Of a DNA stretch of 64,000 nucleotides, positions 28,374 to 37,652 are shown one piece after another. Made by a program: the position numbers and the translations under genes. The notes beneath the pieces are model-generated. The model did no database searches. It had not been told where the DNA came from and saw nothing but the letters and a program-made list of their open reading frames with translations. The stretch's first letter is position 1; the number at the start of each line of letters is the position of its first letter. Source of the stretch: Paramuribaculum sp. (lineage in GTDB: Bacteria > Bacteroidota > Bacteroidia > Bacteroidales > Muribaculaceae); the NCBI GenBank assembly GCA_022511125.1, contig JAFLSD010000003.1, forward strand, positions 216,272 to 280,271. The letters are read 5' to 3'.

Positions 28374-29195
28374 ATGAAGAAAAGTAGTACTATTTTCGCA
28401 TTTATTTTCATAATAACATTAAATGCCATGTCACAGGAAAAAATCATACAGACAGCAGGCAGAGAGCAGCTCGGCGAGTTCGCTCCCGAGTTTGCCCATC
28501 TGAACGACGACATTCTCTTCGGAGAAGTATGGAGCCGAAACGATCTTCTCTCTCTACGCGACAGGAGTCTTGTGACGATCACGTCGCTGATCTCACAGGG
28601 TCTGACTGACAGTTCGCTGACCTATCATCTTCAGACCGCCAAAAAGAACGGCATCACCCGGACGGAGATATCGGAGATAATCACCCATATAGCCTTTTAC
28701 GCGGGTTGGCCCAAAGCGTGGGCGGCTTTCCGTCTGGCGAAAGAGGTATGGAACGACGATGTGACGAGCGAGGATGCGAAGTCAGCGTTTCAGAAGGAGA
28801 TGATTTTCCCTATAGGTGATCCGAACGACGCTTACGCCAAATACTTCAAAGGGCAAAGCTATTTAGCACAGATAAGCAATTCTCAGATCCCGTTCATTAA
28901 CGTGACTTTCGAGCCGGGTTGCCGGAATAACTGGCATATCCATAAAGCGAGCGAAGGGGGTGGTCAGATGCTTGTAGGTGTAGGAGGCCGGGGCTGGTAT
29001 CAGGAAGAGGGAAAAGAACCGGTTGAAATCCTTCCAGGGACAGTGATCCACATTCCGGCAAACGTAAAACATTGGCACGGAGCGGCCAAAGACAGCTGGA
29101 TGGCTCATCTGGCGTTTGAGATTCCGGGCAAGGACGGTGAAAACGTGTGGCTCGAACCGGTTGAAGACGAGTACTATCTGAAAATCGGAGACTAA
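28374..29195 (+). CDS. Carboxymuconolactone decarboxylase-like protein fused to a cupin
   Basis: The 273-residue protein has a signal peptide (ending NAMSQ) and a CMD/AhpD-like domain at about 40-120, with SLVTITSLISQGLTDSSLTY and ITHIAFYAGWPKAWAAF. The CxxC of peroxidatic AhpD proteins is absent. A cupin follows at about 175-250, with WHIHKASEGGGQML and HIPANVKHWHGAAKDS giving the His metal ligands. Such CMD-cupin fusions are common beside alpha/beta hydrolases and MFS pumps in gut bacteria. The substrate is unknown. I chose ATG 28374 over a TTG two codons earlier. Confidence 0.88.
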   Translation: MKKSSTIFAFIFIITLNAMSQEKIIQTAGREQLGEFAPEFAHLNDDILFGEVWSRNDLLSLRDRSLVTITSLISQGLTDSSLTYHLQTAKKNGITRTEISEIITHIAFYAGWPKAWAAFRLAKEVWNDDVTSEDAKSAFQKEMIFPIGDPNDAYAKYFKGQSYLAQISNSQIPFINVTFEPGCRNNWHIHKASEGGGQMLVGVGGRGWYQEEGKEPVEILPGTVIHIPANVKHWHGAAKDSWMAHLAFEIPGKDGENVWLEPVEDEYYLKIGD

Positions 29196-29214
29196 GAACA
29201 AGCTTGACAATAAT

Positions 29215-29655
29215 TCATTTTTTCCGTTTATCGCGGAAGAAATCCTGCATCAAGGCCGCACATTCGTCGGCAAGCACACCGGCCGTTACACTCGCCTTAG
29301 GGTGGAACGGCCGCGGTGTGAATACGGAATAACCTCTCTTGGCATCGGGAGCGCCATAAACGATACGTGAAATCTGACTCCACGCGATAGCACCCGCGCA
29401 CATGAGGCACGGTTCGACCGTGACGTAAAGGGTGCATTTAGGGAGGTATTTGCCTCCGGAAGTCCCGGCGGCAGCAGTTATGGCAATCATTTCGGCATGA
29501 GCCGTTACGTCGTTAAGTGTTTCTGTCATGTTATGTCCTCTGCCGATAATCATACCAGCCGCAACGACAACAGCTCCGATAGGAATCTCTCCTTCCTCCC
29601 GAGCCCTTAGAGCCTCGTCGAGAGCCACGCGCATAAATCGTTGGTCGTCAGTCAT
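29215..29655 (-). CDS. tadA: tRNA-specific adenosine deaminase TadA
   Basis: This 146-residue zinc deaminase converts A34 to inosine in tRNA-Arg(ACG). The HAEMIAI motif holds the zinc His and proton-shuttle Glu. PCLMCAGA gives the two zinc cysteines. The substrate-binding VVVAAGMIIGRGHN block and FFRDKRKK C-terminus are typical. Its start overlaps the end of rnz by 8 bases, so the two RNA-processing genes form an operon. Confidence 0.95.
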   Translation of the reverse strand: MTDDQRFMRVALDEALRAREEGEIPIGAVVVAAGMIIGRGHNMTETLNDVTAHAEMIAITAAAGTSGGKYLPKCTLYVTVEPCLMCAGAIAWSQISRIVYGAPDAKRGYSVFTPRPFHPKASVTAGVLADECAALMQDFFRDKRKK

Positions 29656-30583
29656 CGCTTTTCAACAATTGGGGAATATCCAACCGCAAACCTTCGTTGG
29701 CCGCTATCACATAAGGGAATGTCGTCCGCGCCTCTTCAAGGAGAATGTCAGTTGTCCTATAGCGTTTTGAATAATGGCCTATAATCAGGATTTTGGCTCC
29801 CGCTTCTTTGGCAATCCGGGCGGCTTGCAAAGCAGTGGAATGTCCACGATCGAATGCTTTCTGCCGTAATGAGTCGTCGTAAGTAGCTTCATGATATATA
29901 ACATCCACTCCCCTGACGGAATCAGCAACCCTTTGATCGAACATCGTGTCGGAGCAATAAGCATATGAACAGGAAGGGTGGGCAGGTGTTGTCAGTCGTT
30001 CGTTAGCGATTAATTCTCCCTCGGGGGATCGCCAATCGGAGCCTTCCTTTAGGCTCTGTAGCTGACTTACGGGAATGTTGAAGAATTTCACCATGTCGCC
30101 CCGAAGATGTCGCAATTTGGGTTTTTCTCTGAAGATGAATCCATAACAGGGCACCCGATGAAACAAGGGGAAAGCAGTGACGGTAAGGGAAGGATCGTCG
30201 ACCAGCAGTCCTCCGTGGCCTGAAACGGGAATGAGTTTTATGGCATAGGAATGCTCTTTGAGAAAAAACTCGAGCATTCGGGTGAAAATATCAATTCCTT
30301 CCTGAGGCATGTAAACTTCGACCTCTCCAGTCCGTCCATGCAAGGAGAGGGTGGATAGAAGCCCCGTAAGTCCGAGACAGTGATCGCCGTGGAGATGGGA
30401 TATGAAGATCCTCCTAATCCTTGAGAAATTGAATCCTAATCGTCTGACCTGTTGTTGCGTTCCTTCTCCGCAATCAATCATCATCAGAGTGTCGCGGAAA
30501 TCCACAATTTGTGATGAAGTGTTGTGGATGAGGGATGGCGTTGCGGATCCGCAACCGAGGATATTAACGCTGAACTGTGCCAT
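29648..30583 (-). CDS. rnz: Ribonuclease Z
   Basis: This 311-residue metallo-beta-lactamase-fold nuclease matures tRNA 3' ends. The metal site SHLHGDHCLGL is at about residue 60. VDVIYHEATYDD and GHSTALQAARIAKEAGAK are conserved downstream, with a C-terminal IIGHYSKRY His ligand. This is the short form (RNase Z-S) and the length is normal. It is divergent from the BamA-like gene. Confidence 0.96.
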   Translation of the reverse strand: MAQFSVNILGCGSATPSLIHNTSSQIVDFRDTLMMIDCGEGTQQQVRRLGFNFSRIRRIFISHLHGDHCLGLTGLLSTLSLHGRTGEVEVYMPQEGIDIFTRMLEFFLKEHSYAIKLIPVSGHGGLLVDDPSLTVTAFPLFHRVPCYGFIFREKPKLRHLRGDMVKFFNIPVSQLQSLKEGSDWRSPEGELIANERLTTPAHPSCSYAYCSDTMFDQRVADSVRGVDVIYHEATYDDSLRQKAFDRGHSTALQAARIAKEAGAKILIIGHYSKRYRTTDILLEEARTTFPYVIAANEGLRLDIPQLLKSDD

Positions 30584-30673
30584 AAGGGAGTGTAAATTTA
30601 CTTATTTCTTCGGGTATGCGCAAATTCAAGGTCAATTTGGCACAATAATGTAGAAAAACAGCCCGAAAAATGG

Positions 30674-30681
30674 TAACTTTG
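30674..30681 (+). promoter_or_regulatory. Putative -7 box that fixes the start of the BamA-like gene
   Basis: TAACTTTG matches TAnnTTTG. It lies downstream of an in-frame ATG at 30670, so that codon cannot be in the message. The ATG at 30691 then follows after about 10 bases. Confidence 0.6.
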
Positions 30682-30690
30682 CATCTAACT

Positions 30691-33075
30691 ATGGGAGTGT
30701 CAACAGAAAGCTCGGGTATCGGCCGGTTAAATATCATCCTGTTAATCTTCATCATTGTCTCGGCGGCAGGATGCAGTACGGTGAAGCATGTCCCAGACGG
30801 GGAGTATCTGCTCGACAACGTCCAGATCAGAATAGAAGAGGATGGCGGAGAAGTAAAGAGCTCGGAACTGGTGAATTATCTGAGACAGACACCCAACCAT
30901 AAGGTGATGGGGTTCGCCAAGCTTCAGCTTTCGACCTACAGCCTTTCGGGTCGTGACAGCACAAAGTGGTACAATAAATGGCTTCGCCGACTCGGTCAAC
31001 CTCCAGTGATATATGACTCTACTCTGACAGCTGCTTCGGCGCGCCAATTAAGGCAGGCTCTGATCAACCGCGGTTATATGAACGCGGCGGTAACGGTGGA
31101 CACAACCGGCAACTCGAGCAAGAAGAAAATGAACGTAATCTACAAAGTGGTTCCGGGTCCGCTCTATACAATCGAAAATGTGGCTTACGAAATTCCGGAC
31201 AGTTCGATCCGCAAGATAGTCATGGCAGATTCGGCGACATTCGTGGTAAAGACAGGAAGCGGATTCAATCGAAACAATCTCGACAGCGAACGGACGCGGA
31301 TAACGGAACGTCTGCGCAATTCGGGGTATTACGGTTTTACCAAGGAGTATATCACCTTTTTTGCCGATACAGCCGAAAATTCGACAGAAGTAGACTTGAC
31401 AATGGTGATAAAAACACCCGGACAGCTGTCGGCTCAAAATTCAGGAGACAGTAATATTGCGACGGATTCTCTGCCGGCGGACAGCCATAAAATCTATATG
31501 ATCCGAGATGTATTTTTCATAACGGACGCCGAATCGGAAGGAATGATGACCGAAGAGAAGCGAGACACTGTGGAGTACAAGGATATCCATGTGGTATATG
31601 GAAAGGATCATTTTCTGAAACCCGGCATTCTGGAAGAGAAATGCTTCATACAGCCGGGTCAGAAGTTCAGCACCCGTGCGGTTGACAGGACTTACGAATC
31701 GCTCGCCCAGTTGGGAATCCTCAAATCGATCAATATAGAACTCGTGCCCGTAGCGGCGATAGGCGATAACGAGTGGCTCGACGTCAATATCTTTCTTACA
31801 AGAAACAAAAAGCAGGGGGTGACTTTCGAGCTGGAGGGGACGAATTCGGAAGGCGACCTGGGATTTGGAGTCGGCCTGACGTACCAGCACAGGGATTTCG
31901 CCAATTCGTCGAATCTTTTCACGGCGAAACTGAGGGCGAATTACGAAAGTCTGAGCGGCAATCTGTCGGGTTTGATAAACAACAGTTACACTGAACTGGC
32001 AGCCGAAACGGGAATTACTTTTCCGAAGTTTATGTTTCCTTTCGTTTCGAGGAGTTTCAAGCAGAGAATCAAAGCGACGACCGAGCTTCTGCTGTCGTTC
32101 AACTATCAGGAGCGTCCGGAATATACGCGAATCATAGCGGGTGCGGGTTGGCGTTACAAATGGACAGCACGTTCAGGAAGAGAACGCCGGGCTTTCGATT
32201 TAGTAGATATCAACTATGTCTACCTTCCCAAAAGTACGCTCGATTTCTTAGACCAGATAGCCCCATCCAATCCGTTGTTGCGCTATAGCTACGAGGATCA
32301 TTTCATCATGCGCGCGGGCTACTCGTTCAGTCGTACCAACCGTCGCATCCTGTCGGCGACATCGGCAAGGAACCAACCATTTCAGAAAACAATTTTCAGT
32401 GTGAGAGCTGCGGGTGAGACGGCGGGTAACGTTTTGTACGCTTTGTCGTCGATACTCGGACAGAAGCGCGACGACGGAGTTTACAAGGTTTTCGGTATCC
32501 AATACGCACAGTATGTGAAAGCCGAGGGGGCATATTCGATAGTCAGAAATTTCGACCGCAAACACTCTGTGGCTTTCAATGCAGCGGGAGGTATAGGGGT
32601 GCCATACGGTAATTCGCGTGTGCTCCCATTCGAAAAACGATTTTACGGCGGAGGAGCAAACGGTGTACGCGGATGGGGCGTTCGCACTTTGGGCCCCGGG
32701 GCGTACGAGTCGAACAATTCGGTGACGGACTTCATAAACCAATGCGGCGACATCATGCTGCTTTTAAATTTTGAATACAGGATAAAGCTTTTCTGGGTAT
32801 TCGAGGGCTCATTGTTTATCGACGCGGGCAATATCTGGACTATTCATAATTATGAAAACCAACCGGGGGGGATGTTCCGTTTTTCAACGTTCTGGAAACA
32901 GCTGGCAGCATCCTACGGCGCAGGTGTGCGAATGGATTTCACTTATTTTCTGCTTCGTTTCGATTTGGGAATGAAAGCCCATAATCCAGCCATGAACCGT
33001 GATCATTGGCCAATAATCCACCCGCGATGGAAACGTGACGCAGCATTTCATTTTTCTGTAGGCTACCCTTTTTAG
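30691..33075 (+). CDS. BamA/TamA-family outer-membrane lipoprotein
   Basis: The 794-residue protein has a lipoprotein signal with lipobox SAAGC (Cys28). POTRA-like repeats at about 40-360 include LYTIENVAYEIPDSSIRK and FSTRAVDRTYESLAQLGILK. A 16-strand-type barrel ends HFSVGYPF with a terminal aromatic. FYGGGANGVRGWGVRTLGPG is the VRGF/Y-like motif of Omp85 barrels. It resembles the BamA/TamA-like lipoproteins of Bacteroidetes, probably helping assemble or translocate outer-membrane components. It is distinct from the main BamA, whose N-terminus is not a lipoprotein. The HAD gene follows 10 bases later. Confidence 0.9.
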   Translation: MGVSTESSGIGRLNIILLIFIIVSAAGCSTVKHVPDGEYLLDNVQIRIEEDGGEVKSSELVNYLRQTPNHKVMGFAKLQLSTYSLSGRDSTKWYNKWLRRLGQPPVIYDSTLTAASARQLRQALINRGYMNAAVTVDTTGNSSKKKMNVIYKVVPGPLYTIENVAYEIPDSSIRKIVMADSATFVVKTGSGFNRNNLDSERTRITERLRNSGYYGFTKEYITFFADTAENSTEVDLTMVIKTPGQLSAQNSGDSNIATDSLPADSHKIYMIRDVFFITDAESEGMMTEEKRDTVEYKDIHVVYGKDHFLKPGILEEKCFIQPGQKFSTRAVDRTYESLAQLGILKSINIELVPVAAIGDNEWLDVNIFLTRNKKQGVTFELEGTNSEGDLGFGVGLTYQHRDFANSSNLFTAKLRANYESLSGNLSGLINNSYTELAAETGITFPKFMFPFVSRSFKQRIKATTELLLSFNYQERPEYTRIIAGAGWRYKWTARSGRERRAFDLVDINYVYLPKSTLDFLDQIAPSNPLLRYSYEDHFIMRAGYSFSRTNRRILSATSARNQPFQKTIFSVRAAGETAGNVLYALSSILGQKRDDGVYKVFGIQYAQYVKAEGAYSIVRNFDRKHSVAFNAAGGIGVPYGNSRVLPFEKRFYGGGANGVRGWGVRTLGPGAYESNNSVTDFINQCGDIMLLLNFEYRIKLFWVFEGSLFIDAGNIWTIHNYENQPGGMFRFSTFWKQLAASYGAGVRMDFTYFLLRFDLGMKAHNPAMNRDHWPIIHPRWKRDAAFHFSVGYPF

Positions 33076-33085
33076 TATAACGATT

Positions 33086-33751
33086 ATGAAAGAATTGATA
33101 ATATTTGATCTTGACGGGACTTTGGTAAACACTATAGCCGATCTTGCTGAAGCCACCAATTACGCATTGGGCAAATGCGGCTACCCTCTCCATTCTCGCG
33201 AATCCTATCCGATGATGGTGGGCAACGGTGTATTGCGGCTGATAGAGCGTGCGCTCCCCGAGGATGCGCGCACGAAAGAGACAATCGAGAAGGTGCGCAG
33301 TCATTTCACAGAGTATTATGACGAACATTGCACCGATCTATCTCGTCCTTATCCCGGAATGGCCGAGCTGCTAAAGGACCTGGTGGACGAAGGCATTAAA
33401 GTAGCCGTAGCCTCCAATAAGTACCAGTCGGCCGTAGACAAGATAATAAGACATTATTTTCCGGATATCGAATGGTCGGCAATCGAAGGCCATAAGGCGG
33501 GTATGCCCGTCAAGCCGGATCCGTCGATAGTTTTCGAAATTCTTTCGATAGTACCAACCCGGAAGCAGAAAGTGCTCTATGTAGGGGATTCGGGCGTAGA
33601 TATGCAGACTGCACGTCGCGCATGCGTGGACTCTGTGGGCGTAACATGGGGATTCCGTCCTGAAAAGGAACTGACAGACAACTTCGCGGATCGGATAGTT
33701 AACAATACCGATGAGATTTACCGTATAGCGACGGCTAAAGATCCTTTCTGA
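33086..33751 (+). CDS. HAD-superfamily hydrolase, phosphoglycolate phosphatase-like
   Basis: This 221-residue cytoplasmic phosphatase has the four HAD motifs. DLDGTLVNT at 8-16 holds the nucleophile Asp8 and acid Asp10. VAVASNK is motif II, a Lys in KPDPS motif III, and LYVGDSGVDMQTAR motif IV. The helical cap matches Gph/PGP proteins. The actual substrate is uncertain because the family is broad. It is sandwiched between the BamA-like gene and purB in one direction. Confidence 0.9.
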   Translation: MKELIIFDLDGTLVNTIADLAEATNYALGKCGYPLHSRESYPMMVGNGVLRLIERALPEDARTKETIEKVRSHFTEYYDEHCTDLSRPYPGMAELLKDLVDEGIKVAVASNKYQSAVDKIIRHYFPDIEWSAIEGHKAGMPVKPDPSIVFEILSIVPTRKQKVLYVGDSGVDMQTARRACVDSVGVTWGFRPEKELTDNFADRIVNNTDEIYRIATAKDPF

Positions 33752-33798
33752 GATATGAACTAAAACTGACAATAAACCAACTAAAAATAGATTTGAAA

Positions 33799-35142
33799 AT
33801 GGAACTCAATTCACTTACAGCCATCTCTCCTATCGACGGCAGATATCGCGGAAAATGCGAAAAATTAGATAACTATTTCTCGGAATACGCTCTGATCAAA
33901 TACAGAGTGAAAGTGGAAGTGGAATATTTTATCGCTTTGTGCGAGATACCTCTTCCGCAACTTGAAAGCGTGGGCGACAGCTCAAAAGCTGAACTTAGGA
34001 AAATTTATGAGAATTTCAGCGTGGCGGACGCTCAACGTATCAAGGAGATCGAGTCGGTGACGAACCACGATGTAAAGGCTGTGGAATATTTCCTGAAAGA
34101 ACAGTTCGACAAGATGGGTCTTCAGGCTTTCAAAGAATTTATCCATTTCGGTCTCACGTCGCAGGATATCAACAATACATCGATTCCGATGACGATAAAA
34201 GACGCTCTTGACGATGTATACTATCCTCTGCTCGACAGGTTAATAATGACATTGGACTCAATGACCGAGGATTGGAAAGAGATAGCGATGTTGGCCAAAA
34301 CCCACGGACAGCCGGCATCTCCTACTCGTTTAGGTAAAGAAATCGGTGTGTTTTCGTACCGCTTGAAGACCCAACGAGAGATTTTGAAGAGCACGTCGAT
34401 AAGCGGTAAGTTCGGTGGCGCAACGGGAAATTTCAATGCTCACAAAACAGCGTTTCCTAATATCGATTGGCGCGATTTCGCCGGCAAATTCCTGAAGGAA
34501 CAGTTGGGAATCATCCGTGAAGCTCTTACCACGCAGATTTCTAATTACGACAATCTCGGTGCACTTTTTGATGCTCTGCGCAGAATAAACACAATCCTCA
34601 TCGACCTCGACCGCGATATATGGCAATATATATCGATGGAATATTTCAAACAGAAAATCAAGGCAGGTGAAGTGGGGTCTTCGGCGATGCCTCATAAAGT
34701 CAATCCAATAGATTTCGAGAACTCCGAGGGGAATCTCGGTATGGCTAACGCAATCCTTACGCATCTGTCGACAAAACTTCCGGTATCACGTCTGCAACGC
34801 GACCTGACAGACTCAACGGTGTTGCGCAACGTGGGGGTACCTCTCGCTCATACAGTAATAGCCATCGAGAGCACTCTCAAAGGTCTGGGCAAACTCATAC
34901 TCAACGACGAGGCTATAAACCGCGACCTCGACGGGATGTGGAACGTAGTCGCAGAGGGCATTCAGACAATCCTCAGACGTGAAGGATATCCAAATCCATA
35001 CGAAACGCTCAAACAACTCACGCGTGTAAATTCAAAGGTCACTCAAGAGAGTATCGCCGATTTTATCGACACTTTAGACGTGTCGGACAGCGTAAAGGAA
35101 GAACTTCGGCGCCTCAGCCCCCACACTTACACGGGCTACTAA
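33799..35142 (+). CDS. purB: Adenylosuccinate lyase
   Basis: The 447-residue PurB acts twice in purine synthesis, on SAICAR and on adenylosuccinate. The fumarase-superfamily signature GSSAMPHKVNPIDFEN is present. HFGLTSQDINNT supplies the active-site His region, and the long form resembles the E. coli enzyme. The ATG at 33799 is preferred over a TTG two codons earlier. A strong terminator hairpin follows. Confidence 0.97.
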   Translation: MELNSLTAISPIDGRYRGKCEKLDNYFSEYALIKYRVKVEVEYFIALCEIPLPQLESVGDSSKAELRKIYENFSVADAQRIKEIESVTNHDVKAVEYFLKEQFDKMGLQAFKEFIHFGLTSQDINNTSIPMTIKDALDDVYYPLLDRLIMTLDSMTEDWKEIAMLAKTHGQPASPTRLGKEIGVFSYRLKTQREILKSTSISGKFGGATGNFNAHKTAFPNIDWRDFAGKFLKEQLGIIREALTTQISNYDNLGALFDALRRINTILIDLDRDIWQYISMEYFKQKIKAGEVGSSAMPHKVNPIDFENSEGNLGMANAILTHLSTKLPVSRLQRDLTDSTVLRNVGVPLAHTVIAIESTLKGLGKLILNDEAINRDLDGMWNVVAEGIQTILRREGYPNPYETLKQLTRVNSKVTQESIADFIDTLDVSDSVKEELRRLSPHTYTGY

Positions 35143-35167
35143 ACCATACCGGAAAATCCTCATTGCA

Positions 35168-35215
35168 CGTTATCTCCCAAAGCCGTTATTTCGGCAAGGG
35201 AGATAACGGCTTTTT
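35168..35215 (+). terminator. Intrinsic terminator after purB, possibly bidirectional
   Basis: CGTTATCTCCC (35168-35178) pairs with GGGAGATAACG (35198-35208), followed by a short T run at 35211-35215. An overlapping alternative pairing (AAAGCCGTTAT with ATAACGGCTTT) is possible. It lies between the convergent purB and MATE genes. Confidence 0.8.
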
Positions 35216-35231
35216 CAGACAGCGAACAAGG

Positions 35232-36599
35232 TCATGCCGGGGCAGGGAGACTTTTGCGAAGCTGCGCCATCTGCCACCAGACCATGGCACCGGTTACCAG
35301 GGTTGCGAGAATGTCGCTTGTAGGAAATGACAACCAAACTCCTTCGAGGCCAAAATGTTTAGGCAGAATTATCAGCAATGGAATGATAAAGAGAACCTGT
35401 CGAGTGAGGCTGAGAAATATGGATTTTGTAGCTTTGCCAATCGATTGAAAGAAATTGGTGGCTACAATCTGGAAACCGACCATCCAGAACGCCCAAATTG
35501 ACATGGATACGGCCTTCATCGTGACATCGATCAGTCGGGCATCGACAGTGAACGCTCTGGCTATGAGGTCAGGGAAGAATGTGCCGAAAAGAAAGCCGAG
35601 AGTACAGATAGCTGTAGAGTAACCGGTGGCGAGCCAAAAGCATTTCCTTAACCGGTCCAACCGGCCGGCTCCATAGTTATATCCAAGTATGGGTTGCATT
35701 CCCTGACATATACCGACAACGACCATCACCAGCAGAGAGGCGTAGGTATTGAATATGCCGGCTGCCGCCACGGCATGATCGCTCCCGTAAAGATAGAGCG
35801 TTTTATTGATTATAACGTTGATCACACTGCTGGCTAAATTTACAAGGCTGGGTGCGGCACCGATGCCTATGATTCCGGCGATTATCCTCCATTTAAGACG
35901 ATATATGCCCGGAATGAAACGCAAGGTGCTGTCACGTCGGAAGAAATGTGCCATTACGAACACCATGGAGCACGTCATGGCCAGATCAGTAGCTATTGCC
36001 GCACCTTTGATTCCCCATCCGAGCGCAAAAATGAAAATCGGCGCGAGCACAACATTTGCTCCCGCACCGATAAACATAGTCAGCATGGCTTTCATCGGAT
36101 AACCTGATGCGCGCATGACGTTGTTGAAGCTGAACGATACGTTCATCACCAGCATGCCCGGAAGAATGTAGGTCATAAAATCGCGTGCATAGGGAAGAGT
36201 GGCTTCGCTGGCACCGAAAGCTATCAAAATATCGTCGAGGAAGATCGCGAAGATTGTAAGATAGACAATCGCGTTTGTCACAATGAGCACCAATGAGTTG
36301 CCCAACACCAAATGGGCACCTTTGGAATCTTTAGCTCCGAGCATAATGGAAACTCGAGCCGCAGCACCGGCTCCAATCAATACGCCAATAGCCGCAGATA
36401 AGTTCATGACGGGAAAAGTAATGGCAAGTCCGGCAATAGCTTCCGTTCCTACCCCCTGACCTATGAAAATGCGGTCGATGACGTTATAGAGGGACATTAC
36501 CACCATCCCCACCACAGCCGGAAGACTATAGTCCCAGAGCAGACGCCCAATCGAGCCTGTTTCGAGTCTGTTTAGATTGCCTTGAACCGTCTGCCGCAT
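35232..36599 (-). CDS. MATE-family efflux transporter
   Basis: This 455-residue integral membrane protein has about 12 helices in two related halves. Typical segments are LWDYSLPAVVGMVVMSLYNVIDRIFIGQGVG near the N-terminus and LGYNYGAGRLDRLRKCFWLA in the second half. It should export cationic drugs or metabolites using sodium or protons. It lies 33 bases downstream of korB in the same direction and may be read from the korAB transcript. The substrate is unknown. Confidence 0.92.
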   Translation of the reverse strand: MRQTVQGNLNRLETGSIGRLLWDYSLPAVVGMVVMSLYNVIDRIFIGQGVGTEAIAGLAITFPVMNLSAAIGVLIGAGAAARVSIMLGAKDSKGAHLVLGNSLVLIVTNAIVYLTIFAIFLDDILIAFGASEATLPYARDFMTYILPGMLVMNVSFSFNNVMRASGYPMKAMLTMFIGAGANVVLAPIFIFALGWGIKGAAIATDLAMTCSMVFVMAHFFRRDSTLRFIPGIYRLKWRIIAGIIGIGAAPSLVNLASSVINVIINKTLYLYGSDHAVAAAGIFNTYASLLVMVVVGICQGMQPILGYNYGAGRLDRLRKCFWLATGYSTAICTLGFLFGTFFPDLIARAFTVDARLIDVTMKAVSMSIWAFWMVGFQIVATNFFQSIGKATKSIFLSLTRQVLFIIPLLIILPKHFGLEGVWLSFPTSDILATLVTGAMVWWQMAQLRKSLPAPA

Positions 36600-36632
36600 G
36601 TCGATGCCTTTAAGATCCGGGAGGTGTTTCCG

Positions 36633-37652
36633 TTACTTCACCTCCCAGGTTTCTCCGGCAAGTATCATCGACTTCAGGTCAGTGAACCCTTTGGATTTTC
36701 TGACATCATCAATCTGACGGTCAAGTTCTTCATTATAGACCGGTGCTTCTACGTCGCGAATCACTCCGATAGCGAGCGGGAGCTCGTGGCCGTCCATCAT
36801 GGCGAGTTGCTGATGGAGGAAATTACTGGTGGAGTGTGCGTCGTGAATTAGGACATCGTCGAGCGTATAGCCGTCCTTTCCTATTTCGACGGCCTTGAGC
36901 AGAAATCCGTCGCGTACCAGACCTTTGTTTTTCTCCTTGCCGAAGATCATTTTTTCTCCGTGAACGAGATGTATTGTCCTGTCGGCGCGATATTCGCGGT
37001 CAGTGATGAAATTATGTATGCCGTTGTTGTAGATCACACAGTTCTGCAGCAATTCGACCACGCTCGCGCCCTTATGGCGAGCTGCCGCCACAAGCACCTC
37101 CTGGCTGATCTGTAATTCGACATCTATGCTTCTTGCAAAGAAATTTCCTCTGGCTCCGAACACCAATTCAGCAGGGATGAAGGGATCCTCGACCGTGCCG
37201 TAGGGTGAGGTCTTCGACACGAATCCTCGGTCGGAGGTAGGAGAATATTGCCCTTTAGTAAGTCCATAGATCTTATTGTTGAGCAACATTATGTTGAGGT
37301 CGATATTTCTCCTCACTGCGTGTATGAAATGATTGCCTCCGATTGCGAGTCCGTCGCCGTCGCCGGAAATCTGCCATACGGTCATATCAGGATTGGCCAC
37401 CTTGAAGCCCGTTGCAATCGCGGCTGCTCGTCCGTGGATGGTGTGGAATCCGTAAGTATTCATATAATACGGAAGTCGCGATGAACATCCTATTCCACTT
37501 ATCACCGCAATTTTATGGGGCGCCACCCCTACTGTAGCCATGGCTTTGTGAAGGGAATTAAGTATGGCGTGGTCACCGCAACCCGGACACCATTTCACAG
37601 CCTGATCGCTCTTAAAATCGGCCGGCGTATATGTCTTTATATCTTCACTCAT
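36633..37652 (-). CDS. korB: 2-oxoacid:ferredoxin oxidoreductase, beta subunit (KorB type)
   Basis: The 339-residue thiamine-diphosphate subunit begins with the KWCPGCGDHAIL motif (Cys22 and Cys25). The GDGD motif of TPP-magnesium binding (QISGDGDGLAIGGNHF) follows. With KorA it oxidises 2-oxoglutarate, or a related 2-oxoacid, to the acyl-CoA and reduces ferredoxin, as in the incomplete TCA cycle of anaerobic Bacteroidetes. Its start overlaps the korA stop by 8 bases. Substrate choice cannot be read from the sequence alone. Confidence 0.94.
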   Translation of the reverse strand: MSEDIKTYTPADFKSDQAVKWCPGCGDHAILNSLHKAMATVGVAPHKIAVISGIGCSSRLPYYMNTYGFHTIHGRAAAIATGFKVANPDMTVWQISGDGDGLAIGGNHFIHAVRRNIDLNIMLLNNKIYGLTKGQYSPTSDRGFVSKTSPYGTVEDPFIPAELVFGARGNFFARSIDVELQISQEVLVAAARHKGASVVELLQNCVIYNNGIHNFITDREYRADRTIHLVHGEKMIFGKEKNKGLVRDGFLLKAVEIGKDGYTLDDVLIHDAHSTSNFLHQQLAMMDGHELPLAIGVIRDVEAPVYNEELDRQIDDVRKSKGFTDLKSMILAGETWEVK